A stretch of DNA of 61,460 bases from Streptomyces sp. 130 (lineage in GTDB: Bacteria; Actinomycetota; Actinomycetes; Streptomycetales; Streptomycetaceae). The notes beneath the pieces were generated by a model. The model did no database searches. It was not told the origin of the DNA and saw only the letters and a program-made list of their open reading frames with translations. Position numbers and translations under genes: made by a program. Positions 25,673 to 33,979 of the stretch are shown in pieces; position 1 is the first letter of the stretch; the number at the start of each line of letters is the position of its first letter. Location of the stretch: assembly GCF_007096885.1 (NCBI RefSeq), contig NZ_VJNO01000041.1, forward strand, positions 1 to 61,460. Direction: 5' to 3'.

Positions 25673-25838
25673 AACCACCTCGCCCGTTAGCTCCGGATAA
25701 GCCTTTTTCCAGCTGGGGCCGGGGATGTCCCCGGAAGCTCACCCGTGCCACGGACCCGTCCGGCGGGCCTCGTTCCCGGGCTTCTCCCCACCTTTGGACA
25801 ACGCCCGGTCCCATCTGCGGGTTCCCGGGTCCAGCGGA

Positions 25839-25844
25839 TACAGT
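25839..25844 (+). promoter_or_regulatory. -10 hexamer TACAGT for the methyltransferase
   Basis: TACAGT would start transcription near 25850-25852, at or just after the TTG. It shares the intergenic space with the sigma gene. Confidence 0.4.
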
Positions 25845-25849
25845 CACCG

Positions 25850-26515
25850 TTGCGCCAACTAAGGGGACAGGAGAGGGTCATTACCGCCAACCGGCAGACG
25901 AGCTGGGCGTTCGCCGACGCCTTTGTCGCCGAGGACGAAGCACTGCGCTGGGCCCGGGACCGGGCCCGCGAGGCAGGGCTCCGCTCGGTCTCGCCAGGCA
26001 CCGGGGCCGCCCTGCGCCTGCTCGCTGCCACCACGGACGCCAAGGCCGTGGCGGAAATCGGTACGGGCACCGGCGTGTCCGGTATCTATCTGCTGCACGG
26101 GATGCGGCCCGACGGGGTGCTGACCACGGTCGACCCGGAGCCCGAGCGCCAGCAGTTCGCCCGGGAGGCGTTCCGCGCGGCCGGCTTCGCGGCCAACCGG
26201 TCCCGCTTCATCCCCGGGCGCGCCCTCGATGTCCTCCCCCGCCTCGCGGACGGCGGCTACGACCTCGTGTTCTGCGACGGCGACCGGATGGAGAGCCTGG
26301 ACTGTCTCGCTGAATCGTTGCGCCTGCTGCGACCCGGCGGTCTCGTCTGCTTCGAGGGCGTCTTCGCGGACGGCCGTACGGTCGACTCGGCGGCCCAGCC
26401 CGCGGAGGTGCTGCGCGTACGGGAGCTGCTGCGCGCGGTCCGCGAGAGCCAGGAGCTGATGGCGACGCTGCTGCCGGTGGGCGACGGCCTGCTCTGCGCT
26501 GTCCGGCGCGGCTGA
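25850..26515 (+). CDS. O-methyltransferase (class I, SAM-dependent)
   Basis: 221 aa from TTG 25850. The SAM motif EIGTGTGVSG is near residue 65, with TTVDPEPE, YDLVFCDGDR and LLRPGGL after it, matching the O-methyltransferase family 3 (compare Rv1220c, also divergent from sigE). The substrate is unknown. The start is uncertain: a strong ribosome site AGGAGAGGG (25869-25877) points to ATT at 25880 in the same frame, giving 211 aa. Confidence 0.9.
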   Translation: MRQLRGQERVITANRQTSWAFADAFVAEDEALRWARDRAREAGLRSVSPGTGAALRLLAATTDAKAVAEIGTGTGVSGIYLLHGMRPDGVLTTVDPEPERQQFAREAFRAAGFAANRSRFIPGRALDVLPRLADGGYDLVFCDGDRMESLDCLAESLRLLRPGGLVCFEGVFADGRTVDSAAQPAEVLRVRELLRAVRESQELMATLLPVGDGLLCAVRRG

Positions 26516-26544
26516 GTGGCGTACGCGCCCCGGCTCCGGACGCA

Positions 26545-26581
26545 CCGCTGCCCCGGCACGGGAACCATGCCGGGGCAGCGG
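26545..26581. terminator. 14-bp hairpin, bidirectional terminator
   Basis: 26545-26558 pairs with 26568-26581 between convergent genes. Confidence 0.8.
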
Positions 26582-26600
26582 TGAAGTTATGAGCGTCTGC

Positions 26601-26768
26601 TCAGCCGACGACCTGCTTGAGGGCGTCACCGAGGGCATCCGCCTCGTCCGGCGTCAGCTCCACGACAAGCCGACCGCCGCCTTCGAGCGGAACTCGCATG
26701 ACGATGCCCCGCCCCTCCTTTGTCACCTCGAGCGGGCCGTCGCCCGTCCGCGGCTTCATGGCCGCCAT
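26601..26768 (-). CDS. DUF3117 family small protein
   Basis: 55 aa, beginning MAAMKPRTGDGPLE and ending DALGDALKQVVG, which is the whole DUF3117 family (compare Rv1211). Small, basic N-terminus, soluble; function not established. ATG 26768 has AGGAAGGGG upstream. It sits between the methyltransferase and the enoyl-CoA hydratase gene. Confidence 0.9.
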   Translation of the reverse strand: MAAMKPRTGDGPLEVTKEGRGIVMRVPLEGGGRLVVELTPDEADALGDALKQVVG

Positions 26769-27083
26769 GCTCGTTCCCCTTCCTGAAACCAGCTCATCGC
26801 AACCGGCGGCCCCATGACAGGCGCTGCCTCACCGGCATCGAACACAGTGCTTCCACGCCATTATCCCGCATCACTGACCCCGATGACCAACATCGCTCTG
26901 CATCTCTTGGGCAACGCGCTCGCTCAAAACCACCCAATTCGGGGACCTCACTGGGATACTCCGGCCCCCTGGGCCTCTCCTCGGCGTGGAAATGTTTGAC
27001 GCAGGTCACATGTCCGCCTCCGGCGAAGTCGGCCATGCTTGCCTGGACACGCAGGTGCACGACACACAAAGGGGACCCCTCTC
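26769..27083. other. intergenic region before enoyl-CoA hydratase gene
   Basis: About 315 bases between divergent genes. Relatively AT-rich parts (26855-26945) should contain the promoters. I see no convincing ORF, repeat or operator. Confidence 0.4.
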
Positions 27084-27896
27084 ATGGCCGATCACAACGA
27101 CGTGGTGCGGTACGGCGTCAGCGACGGGCTCGCGACCATCACGATCAACCGCCCCGACGCGATGAACGCCATGAACACCGCCGCGAAGGCCGCCCTGCGC
27201 GACGCCCTGCGGTCCGCCGCCGCCGACACCGGTGTACGGGCGGTGCTGCTCACCGCGGCCGGCGAGCGCGCCTTCTGTGTCGGGCAGGACCTCAAGGAGC
27301 ACCTGTCGAAGCTGGCGGAGACCGAGGCGGCGGGCGAGGGCAACGCGCTCAGCACCGTGCGGGAGCACTACAACCCCATCGTGCGGGCGCTCACGGAGAT
27401 GCCGAAGCCGGTCGTGGCCGGGATCAACGGCGCCGCGGCCGGCGCGGGCTTCGGCTTCGCGCTCGCCTGCGACTACCGGGTGGCGGCCGACACCGCCTCC
27501 TTCAACACCTCGTTCGCCGGGGTCGCCCTCACCGCCGACTCGGGCGTCTCCTGGACGCTGCCCCGGCTCATCGGCCAGAGCCGCGCCGCCGACCTGCTGC
27601 TCTTCCCGCGCTCGATCTCCGCGCGGGAAGCCCACGAGCTGGGCATCGTCAACAAGCTGGTGCCCGCCGCCGAATTGGCCGCCGAGGCGGCGGCCGTGGC
27701 CCGCGCCCTGGCGGACGGGCCGACCGTCGCCTACGCGGCGATCAAGGAGTCGCTCGCCTTCGGCGCCGGTCACACCCTGGCCGAGGCCCTGGAGAAGGAG
27801 GACGAACTCCAGACGAAGGCGGGGGTGTCCGAGGACCACGGGATCGCGGTGCGGGCCTTCCTCGCGAAGGAGAAGCCGGAGTATCTGGGGCGGTAG
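27084..27896 (+). CDS. enoyl-CoA hydratase/isomerase family protein
   Basis: 270 aa, crotonase fold. ERAFCVGQDL near residue 70 and NGAAAGAGFGFALACD near residue 117 form the oxyanion hole, and GIVNKLVP closes the domain. It probably hydrates or isomerises an acyl-CoA, possibly in phenylacetate or fatty-acid degradation (PaaG-like), but no partner genes confirm the pathway. ATG 27084 follows AAAGGGG. It converges on tag. Confidence 0.9.
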   Translation: MADHNDVVRYGVSDGLATITINRPDAMNAMNTAAKAALRDALRSAAADTGVRAVLLTAAGERAFCVGQDLKEHLSKLAETEAAGEGNALSTVREHYNPIVRALTEMPKPVVAGINGAAAGAGFGFALACDYRVAADTASFNTSFAGVALTADSGVSWTLPRLIGQSRAADLLLFPRSISAREAHELGIVNKLVPAAELAAEAAAVARALADGPTVAYAAIKESLAFGAGHTLAEALEKEDELQTKAGVSEDHGIAVRAFLAKEKPEYLGR

Positions 27897-27914
27897 GGCG
27901 GCAGGCCCCGGGGG

Positions 27915-28502
27915 CTACGGCGGGGTGGGGCGGGAGACGCAGTCGGCGAGGTGGTCGTCCACCAGGCCGCACGCCTGCATCAGGGCGTAGGCCGTGGTCG
28001 GTCCGATGAACCGCAGCCCCCGCTTCTTCAGCTCCTTGGCCAGGGCCGTGGACTCGGGGGTGACCGCAGGCACGTCCCCGAGGGTCTTCGGGGCCGGGCG
28101 GCTCAGCGGATCGGGGGCGTACGACCAGATCAGCTCGTCCAGCTCGCCGGCGCCCCAGCCGGCCAGCACCCGGGCGTTGGCCATGGTCGCGTCGACCTTC
28201 GCGCGGTTGCGGATGATCCCCTCGTCGGCCAGCAGCCGCTCGCGGTCCGCGTCCGTGAACTCCGCGACCGCCGGAATGCTGAACGCGGCGAACGCGCTGC
28301 GGAAGCCCTCACGGCGACGCAGGATCGTCAGCCAGGAGAGGCCCGACTGGAACGCCTCCAGGGACAGCCGCTCGAACAGCGCGTCGTCCCCGTGGACCGG
28401 ACGGCCCCACTCCGTGTCGTGGTACCAGAGGTAGTCCTCGGTGGACAGGCCCCAGGGGCAGCGCAGTCCGCCGTCCGCCGCCGCCACGGCTCCGCCGGTC
28501 AT
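27915..28502 (-). CDS. tag: DNA-3-methyladenine glycosylase I
   Basis: 195 aa, full length. The family motifs CPWGL near residue 15, YHDTEWG near residue 27, LSLEAFQSGLSWLTIL and the Zn-binding CGLVDDHLADC at the end (Cys and His ligands) are all present. It removes 3-methyladenine from alkylated DNA. ATG 28502 overlaps the stop of the upstream DivIVA-like gene (ATGA), so translation is coupled; the same pair is found in mycobacteria (Rv1209-Rv1210). Confidence 0.95.
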   Translation of the reverse strand: MTGGAVAAADGGLRCPWGLSTEDYLWYHDTEWGRPVHGDDALFERLSLEAFQSGLSWLTILRRREGFRSAFAAFSIPAVAEFTDADRERLLADEGIIRNRAKVDATMANARVLAGWGAGELDELIWSYAPDPLSRPAPKTLGDVPAVTPESTALAKELKKRGLRFIGPTTAYALMQACGLVDDHLADCVSRPTPP

Positions 28503-28924
28503 CGGCCGGTCTCCTCGTCGTCGCGGGCCGGCCGTTCGTCCGCCGGGGCGGCGGTCTCGGGCGCCTGCCAGGGACGGGGCGGCGCGCCGTCCCCCTCCTT
28601 GAGCAGGTCGGGGCCGCCCGTCCTGGTCGCCTGCGCGCCGGCGAGCGCCGACTCCAGCTCGGCGATCCGCGCGTCCCGCTCGGCGAGCTCGGCGTCGAGC
28701 CGGCCGAGGGCGTCGTCCACATCCGCCATCCGGTAGCCCCGGAGGCCCACGGGGAGCCGCAGCGCCTCGACGTCCGCCCGGCCGACCGGGCGCGACGCGG
28801 GCAGCGGGTCCGTCAGCTGCTCGGGCGCCACGTCCTGCAGGACGGCGCTCCTGCCTCCACCGACCACCGCGAGGGTGACCGCGGCAACCACCACCACCAT
28901 CGCCAGCAGCAAGAACAAGAACAC
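28499..28924 (-). CDS. DivIVA-domain membrane protein
   Basis: 141 aa. One N-terminal membrane helix (about 1-21), a DivIVA-like motif (LRLPVGLRGYRMADVDDALGRL, residues ~57-78) with a short coiled coil, then a polar Pro-rich tail. DivIVA motifs sense membrane curvature or bind polar scaffolds; a polar-growth link is possible. GTG 28924 follows GGGAGATA. It is fused in an operon with tag. Confidence 0.82.
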   Translation of the reverse strand: MFLFLLLAMVVVVAAVTLAVVGGGRSAVLQDVAPEQLTDPLPASRPVGRADVEALRLPVGLRGYRMADVDDALGRLDAELAERDARIAELESALAGAQATRTGGPDLLKEGDGAPPRPWQAPETAAPADERPARDDEETGR

Positions 28925-29242
28925 GCGTATCTCCCCGGGAGCGGAATTCGTCCGGGTCCGATCGTGCCATGCGGCACTGACGGCCGGGGGCGTCCCGTCG
29001 GTCAGGGCCGGAAAGACCGCGGCGTCCGGTGCGGTGCGCGGCAAGGCGGGGAAGGCCCTCGTCGCGGAGCGATTAGGGTGTTCCGGCAACGCGGCGGGGG
29101 CTGGGATCTCCCCTGCTCGCACGCGGTTGCGGGCTCGGGGAAGTGCCGGGCGTCGCGGGCCCGGCCCTGACCGACGGGGCGCCCCGGGCCGGCTGTCGGT
29201 CCGGCAGGTGCCTGCCTGGCGGATTCACAGGAAGGGACACGG
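28925..29242. other. divergent intergenic region before folP2
   Basis: About 318 bases. TAGGGT at about 29072-29077 is a possible -10 element for folP2, giving a leader of about 165 nt with AGGAAGGGA just before the ATG. No ORF or repeat seen. Confidence 0.4.
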
Positions 29243-30115
29243 ATGGCAAGCGGTGTGCTCCGGCTGGGGCGGCGTGAATTCGGGCCGCACGAGCAGGTGA
29301 TCATGGCGATCGTGAACCGCACCCCGGACTCCTTCTACGACCGGGGCGCCACCTTCCAGGACGAGCCGGCACTCGCGCGGGTCGAGCGGGCCGTGGCCGA
29401 CGGCGCGGCGATCATCGACATCGGCGGCGTCAAGGCCGGCCCCGGCGAGGAGGTCACCGCCGAGGAGGAGGCCCGCCGCACGGTCGGGTTCGTCGCGGAG
29501 GTGCGCCGGCGCCACCCGGACGTGGTCATCAGCGTCGACACCTGGCGCCACGAGGTCGGCCAGGCGGTCTGCGAGGCGGGGGCGGATCTCCTGAACGACG
29601 CGTGGGGCGGGGTGGACCCGAAGCTCGCGGAGGTCGCCGCGCGCTACGGGGCGGGGCTGGTCTGCACCCACGCGGGCGGGGCGGAGCCCCGGACCCGGCC
29701 GCACCGGGTGGGGTACGAGGACGTCATGGCCGACATCCTGCGGGTGACCGGGGGGCTGGCCGAGCGGGCGGTGTCCCTGGGGGTCCGGCGCGACGGGATC
29801 ATGATCGACCCCGGTCACGACTTCGGGAAGAACACCCGGCACTCGCTGGAGGCGACGCGCCGGCTCGGCGAGATGGCGGAGACGGGGTGGCCGGTGCTGG
29901 TCTCGCTCTCCAACAAGGACTTCGTGGGCGAGACGCTGGACCGGCCGGTGAAGGAGCGGTTGCTGGGGACACTGGCGACGACGGCGGTGTCGGCGTGGCT
30001 GGGGGCGCGGGTGTACCGGGTGCACGAGGTGGCCGAGACGCGGGATGTCCTCGACATGGTGGCGTCCATCGCCGGGTGGCGGCGGCCGGCGGTCGCGCGG
30101 CGGGGGCTGGCGTAG
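29243..30115 (+). CDS. folP2: dihydropteroate synthase-like FolP2
   Basis: 290 aa TIM barrel. The N-terminus reads MAIVNRTPDSFYDRG where true synthases have MGILNVTPDSF, and the usual ESTRPG after the first strands is replaced by DIGGVKAGPG. These changes are typical of actinobacterial FolP2, which in mycobacteria does not make dihydropteroate. So a folate role is doubtful; it may act on another pterin or metabolite. It sits beside the LOG gene, as in Rv1205-Rv1207. Confidence 0.88.
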   Translation: MASGVLRLGRREFGPHEQVIMAIVNRTPDSFYDRGATFQDEPALARVERAVADGAAIIDIGGVKAGPGEEVTAEEEARRTVGFVAEVRRRHPDVVISVDTWRHEVGQAVCEAGADLLNDAWGGVDPKLAEVAARYGAGLVCTHAGGAEPRTRPHRVGYEDVMADILRVTGGLAERAVSLGVRRDGIMIDPGHDFGKNTRHSLEATRRLGEMAETGWPVLVSLSNKDFVGETLDRPVKERLLGTLATTAVSAWLGARVYRVHEVAETRDVLDMVASIAGWRRPAVARRGLA

Positions 30116-30180
30116 GGAACCGGCCCCTCCGGCCGGCCCCTCCGGCGACCGGGGCGCGGGGGTACGGGGGCAGCGCGCCC

Positions 30181-30276
30181 GTGGGTCAGCGCCCCCCGTG
30201 GGGCAACACCCCCGTGGGTCAGCGCCCCCGTTGGGCAACACCCCCGCGGGCCAGCTCCCCCGCGGGTCAGCGCCCC
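30181..30276. repeat. six tandem 16-17-bp repeats at the LOG gene end
   Basis: Units start at 30181, 30198, 30214, 30230, 30246 and 30262, alternating GTGGGTCAGCGCCCCC-like and GTGGGGCAACACCCCC-like forms. The last unit contains the stop codon of the LOG gene (TCA at 30267), suggesting the array grew out of the 3' end. Confidence 0.85.
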
Positions 30277-31052
30277 ACTTCCTTCGTCACCAACGCCACC
30301 GCCTCGTCCACGTCGTCGGTGACGTGGAACAGCAGGAGGTCCGTCTCCGAGGCCTTGCCCTGCGCCACCACCGTGTCCCGGAGCCAGTCCACCAGGCCGC
30401 CCCAGTAGGCCGAGCCGAAGAGGACGATGGGGAAGCGGGTGACCTTGCCCGTCTGGACCAGGGTCAGGGCCTCGAAGAGTTCGTCCAGGGTGCCCAGGCC
30501 GCCGGGCAGGACGACGAAGCCCTGGGCGTACTTGACGAACATCGTCTTGCGGACGAAGAAATAGCGGAAGTTGACGCCGATGTCGACGTGCGGGTTCAGT
30601 CCGGACTCGAAGGGCAGCTCGATGCCGAGCCCGACCGAGATGCCGCTCGCCTCGCGCGCGCCCCGGTTCGCCGCCTCCATGGCGCCCGGGCCGCCCCCGG
30701 TGATGACCGCGAAGCCCGCGTCGACCAGCGCCCGGCCGATCCGTACGCCCGCCTCGTACTCCGGCGCACCGGCGGGCGTGCGGGCCGAGCCGAAGACGCT
30801 GATGGCGCTCGGCAGTTCGGCGAGCGCGCCGAAGCCCTCGACGAACTCCGACTGGATGCGCATCACCCGCCACGGGTCGGTGTGCACCCACTCGGAGTCG
30901 TCCTCGGAGTCCAGCAGCCGCTGATCGGTCGTGCCGGGCTGCACCTGGTCCCTGCGGCGCAGTACGGGCCCGAGGCGCTGCTCCTCGGGCCGCACCGCGC
31001 CCTCCGGGATTTCCGCCCCCTCGGGAATGCGCGCGTCCTCGCGGTTGCCCAT
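30267..31052 (-). CDS. LOG family protein (cytokinin-type phosphoribohydrolase)
   Basis: 261 aa Rossmann-like fold with the LOG signature: GGGPGAMEAANRGA near residue 115 and PGGLGTLDELFE near residue 178. Known members release free adenine-type bases from nucleoside monophosphates. The first ~75 residues (RIPEGAEIPEG and similar) are an acidic low-complexity extension. ATG 31052 follows GGAGGGAG. It converges on folP2. Confidence 0.9.
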   Translation of the reverse strand: MGNREDARIPEGAEIPEGAVRPEEQRLGPVLRRRDQVQPGTTDQRLLDSEDDSEWVHTDPWRVMRIQSEFVEGFGALAELPSAISVFGSARTPAGAPEYEAGVRIGRALVDAGFAVITGGGPGAMEAANRGAREASGISVGLGIELPFESGLNPHVDIGVNFRYFFVRKTMFVKYAQGFVVLPGGLGTLDELFEALTLVQTGKVTRFPIVLFGSAYWGGLVDWLRDTVVAQGKASETDLLLFHVTDDVDEAVALVTKEVGR

Positions 31053-31161
31053 GACCTGCTCCCTCCGCCGACGTCGGGGGCGCCCTGCGACGCCCCCGTC
31101 CCCCGCCAGCGTAGATCGCCACGGGTTACGGACAGGGGAATCCGGGAGGTCAGGTCGTGGG

Positions 31162-32241
31162 TCAGGCGGTGAGCCAGGAGCGCAGGCGCTCCTCGCAGTG
31201 GGTGATGCGCTCGGTCCTGACGTGCTCGTCGCGCTTGTGGGCGAGGACCGGGTCGCCGGGGCCGTAGTTGACCGCGGGGACGCCGAGAGGGCCGAAGCGG
31301 GCCACGTCCGTCCAGCCGAACTTCGGCCGGGCGACGCCGCCGACCGCGTCCATGAACGCCTTGGCCGCCGGGTGCGAGAGGCCGGGCATCGCCGCGCCGG
31401 AGTGGTCGTCGACCGTGAACTCCGCGACACCGCAGTCCGCGAAGACCTCGCGGACGTGGGCCAGGGCCTCTTCCTGGCCGAGGTCGGGGGCGTAGCGGTA
31501 GTTGACGACGACCGTGCAGGCGTCGGGGATGACGTTGTTGGCGACGCCGCCCTCGATGCGCACCGCGTTGAGGCCCTCGTGGTATTCGAGGCCGTCGATC
31601 ACCGGCCGCCGGGGCTCGTACGCGGCGAGGCGGGCGAGGACCGGGGCGGCGGCGTGGATGGCGTTGGACCCCATCCAGCTGCGCGCGGAGTGGGCCCGCT
31701 CGCCCTCCAGGTGGAGGAAGACCCGCAGGGTGCCCTGGCAGCCGCCCTCGACCTCGCCGTTCGAGCCCTCCAGCAGGATGGCGAAGTCGCCCTTCAGCCA
31801 GTCCGGGCGGGCCTCGGCGATGCGGCCGAGGCCGTTGAGGTGGGCGGCGACCTCCTCCTGGTCGTAGAAGACGAAGGTGAGGTCGCGGTTGGGCTCGGGC
31901 ACGGTGGCGGCGATGCGCAGCTGGACGGCGACGCCGGACTTCATGTCGGAGGTGCCGCAGCCCCAGAGGAGGCCGTCCGCGTCGAGCCGGGAGGGCACGT
32001 TGTCCGCGATCGGCACGGTGTCGATGTGCCCGGCCAGGATGACGCGTTCGGCACGGCCGAGATCCGTCCTGGCCACGACGTTGTTCCCGTACCGCTCGAC
32101 GGTCAGGTGCGGCAGCGCGCGCAGCGCCGTCTCGATGGCGTCGGCGAGGTCCTTCTCCTCCCCGCTGACCGAGGGGAAGTCCACCAGCGCGGCGGTGAGG
32201 GCGGGCCCGTCAAGGGTGAGGTCAAGCGTGCTTTCGGCCAT
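31162..32241 (-). CDS. dapE: succinyl-diaminopimelate desuccinylase
   Basis: 359 aa M20 metallopeptidase. Metal and catalytic motifs: GHIDTVP near residue 71, WGCGTSDMK, YDQEEV near residue 126, and the C-terminal GPGDPVLAHKRDEHV. It forms LL-diaminopimelate for lysine and peptidoglycan, complementing dapC at 33980. TAGGCT lies 7 nt before the ATG, so the mRNA is probably leaderless. Divergent from a transglycosylase-like secreted protein. Confidence 0.95.
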   Translation of the reverse strand: MAESTLDLTLDGPALTAALVDFPSVSGEEKDLADAIETALRALPHLTVERYGNNVVARTDLGRAERVILAGHIDTVPIADNVPSRLDADGLLWGCGTSDMKSGVAVQLRIAATVPEPNRDLTFVFYDQEEVAAHLNGLGRIAEARPDWLKGDFAILLEGSNGEVEGGCQGTLRVFLHLEGERAHSARSWMGSNAIHAAAPVLARLAAYEPRRPVIDGLEYHEGLNAVRIEGGVANNVIPDACTVVVNYRYAPDLGQEEALAHVREVFADCGVAEFTVDDHSGAAMPGLSHPAAKAFMDAVGGVARPKFGWTDVARFGPLGVPAVNYGPGDPVLAHKRDEHVRTERITHCEERLRSWLTA

Positions 32242-32248
32242 GGATGGG

Positions 32249-32254
32249 AGCCTA
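32249..32254 (-). promoter_or_regulatory. -10 hexamer TAGGCT, leaderless dapE
   Basis: On the minus strand it ends 7 nt before the dapE ATG. Only 35 nt separate the divergent start codons. Confidence 0.5.
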
Positions 32255-32264
32255 ATCCCTCGCG

Positions 32265-32270
32265 TACGGT
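32265..32270 (+). promoter_or_regulatory. -10 hexamer TACGGT, leaderless start
   Basis: It ends 6 nt before the GTG at 32277 and lies back-to-back with the dapE -10. Confidence 0.5.
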
Positions 32271-32276
32271 TGCCTT

Positions 32277-33200
32277 GTGACCAGGACCGATTCCGCTGCT
32301 CCCCGGCGTCCCGGCCGCAGCCGCCGGCTGCGGGTCGTGGCGGCCGTCGGTGTGCTCGCGGCGGTGGCCGGTTATCTGATGGTTCAGTACGTTTCGGGCG
32401 GGCGCGGGTCGGACCAGTGCACGGTGCGGTCGGCGGACGGTTCGTACCGGCTGACGCCCGAGCAGGCCGCGAACGCCGCGACGATCTCCGCCGTCGGCAC
32501 CCGGCGCGGGATGCCGGAGCGCGCGGTGACCATCGCGCTGGCCACGGCGTTGCAGGAGTCCGCGCTGCACAACCTCGACCACGGCGACCGGGACTCGCTC
32601 GGGCTGTTCCAGCAGCGGCCCTCGCAGGGCTGGGGCACCGCGCGCCAGATCATGGACCCGGTCTACTCGGCCGGGAAGTTCTACCAGCACCTGGCGAAGG
32701 TGCCGGGCTATTCGCGGCTGCCGCTGACCGAGGCGGCGCAGCGCGTCCAGCGCAGCGGTTTCCCGCAGGCCTACGCGAAGCACGAGCCGGACGCGACACT
32801 GCTGGCCGCCGCGCTGACCGGCCGCACCCCGGCCGCGCTGGACTGCGAGCCGCCGCGGACCACCGCCGGGACGGGCGACGCGGCGAAGGTGCGGGCGGCC
32901 CTGGTGAGCGCCTTCGGCAAGGGCGTCCTGCCGGCCGGCACCGGCACGTCGGGCCCCTCGGCCCCGGGCACGCTCACGGTCCCGGTGCGGGCGGACCGCC
33001 GCGCCGACCGGGACGGCGTCCCGCGGCGCGGCTGGGAGCTGGCGCACTGGGCGGTGGCCCAGTCCGAGGCGCTGGGCATCGACGAGGTCGCGTACGGGGG
33101 CCGGGTCTGGGCGGCCGGCTCCGGCTGGCGCACGGAACGCGAGGCGTCGAAGCGCGAGGCGTCGGACACCGACGAGGTACGGCTCCGCCTGGTGAGCTGA
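32277..33200 (+). CDS. secreted lytic-transglycosylase-like protein
   Basis: 307 aa. An N-terminal membrane anchor (about 20-40) precedes an external domain with ALQESALHNL and DSLGLFQQRPSQGWG, similar to lysozyme-like transglycosylase motifs (ES and GLFQ); a glutamate at ALQES could be catalytic. Databases often call it a heavy-metal transporter, which the sequence does not support. GTG 32277 is preceded by TACGGT at 6 nt, so leaderless. A hairpin follows at 33213. Confidence 0.78.
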   Translation: MTRTDSAAPRRPGRSRRLRVVAAVGVLAAVAGYLMVQYVSGGRGSDQCTVRSADGSYRLTPEQAANAATISAVGTRRGMPERAVTIALATALQESALHNLDHGDRDSLGLFQQRPSQGWGTARQIMDPVYSAGKFYQHLAKVPGYSRLPLTEAAQRVQRSGFPQAYAKHEPDATLLAAALTGRTPAALDCEPPRTTAGTGDAAKVRAALVSAFGKGVLPAGTGTSGPSAPGTLTVPVRADRRADRDGVPRRGWELAHWAVAQSEALGIDEVAYGGRVWAAGSGWRTEREASKREASDTDEVRLRLVS

Positions 33201-33212
33201 GAGCGCTCACGG

Positions 33213-33230
33213 GCACCCGCGCACGGGTGC
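33213..33230 (+). terminator. 7-bp hairpin
   Basis: GCACCCG (33213-33219) pairs with CGGGTGC (33224-33230) just after the secreted transglycosylase-like gene. Confidence 0.5.
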
Positions 33231-33514
33231 GGGCCATCGCCCGTACGGGCGTACCGTCGTGCGCCCCCCGGCGCCCCCCGAAGGCCGGTCGGGGGCCGGT
33301 CGCGCGCCCGCTTCGAGCCTTGCGGCGCAAGGGGAGTGACGGTTCGCCGGGGGGCGGCGGAGCGCACCCTTTGCCCGGGTTCCTCCGCTGAGGATTATCC
33401 GACGCATTGCTCAGTCTTTACGTCACCGCACCGCAACCTCACCCGCCCCCACGACGGTTGTCAGGTCGTCCGGCTCACGGACAGCCCGAATTCCCCTCCC
33501 GTCGAAGGAGCATC
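33231..33514. other. intergenic region before secreted protein gene
   Basis: About 280 bases with no credible ORF. A GGAT-T-ATCC element (about 33390) and a low-GC patch (33390-33425) probably mark the promoter of the gene at 33515. Confidence 0.35.
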
Positions 33515-33913
33515 ATGTCCCTCCCCCTGACCCGCCGGATCGCCCGTACCGCGCTGCTGATCGCGGCGGGTGCGGCCCCCGTGGTCGGTGCGGCCGGTGC
33601 CGCGGGTGCCGCGGAGCTCACGCAGGCCCCGGACCTCGGCGGTCTCACCAGCGTCGAGGGTTCCGGTCTCGGCAAGACCGTCTCGGGCGCCGCCAAGCCG
33701 GTGTCGGGTGCCGCGAGCGAGACCGGCGGCAAGCTCGTCGGCACCGCGCTGCCGGTGGCGGGCAAGACGCTCACCGATGTCGGCGGCAAGGCCGCCCCCG
33801 CCGCGAAGAAGGTCTCCGGCGCCGCGAAGGGCGGGGCCACCGGCACCGTCTCCAAGGCGGCCAAGGGCGGCCTGCCCACCGACGCGCTCACCCGGAGCCT
33901 GCCGATCGGCTGA
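33515..33913 (+). CDS. small secreted Ala/Gly/Lys-rich protein
   Basis: 132 aa. A signal peptide (about residues 1-33, ending AGAAGAA) precedes a low-complexity mature part with repeated SGAAK-like units (VSGAAKPVSGAASET, VSGAAKGGATG). No catalytic motif and no Cys. It is exported by Sec, then free or surface-bound. ATG 33515 follows GAAGGAG. Function unknown; it could bind the anionic cell wall through its Lys residues. Confidence 0.7.
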   Translation: MSLPLTRRIARTALLIAAGAAPVVGAAGAAGAAELTQAPDLGGLTSVEGSGLGKTVSGAAKPVSGAASETGGKLVGTALPVAGKTLTDVGGKAAPAAKKVSGAAKGGATGTVSKAAKGGLPTDALTRSLPIG

Positions 33914-33928
33914 CGCCCGCCCATGGGT

Positions 33929-33964
33929 GAGGGCCCCCGGGGACGCGTGTTCCCGGGGGCCCTC
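33929..33964. terminator. 13-bp hairpin, bidirectional terminator
   Basis: 33929-33941 pairs with 33952-33964 between the secreted protein gene and dapC. Confidence 0.85.
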
Positions 33965-33979
33965 ATGTACGCCGGTGGT

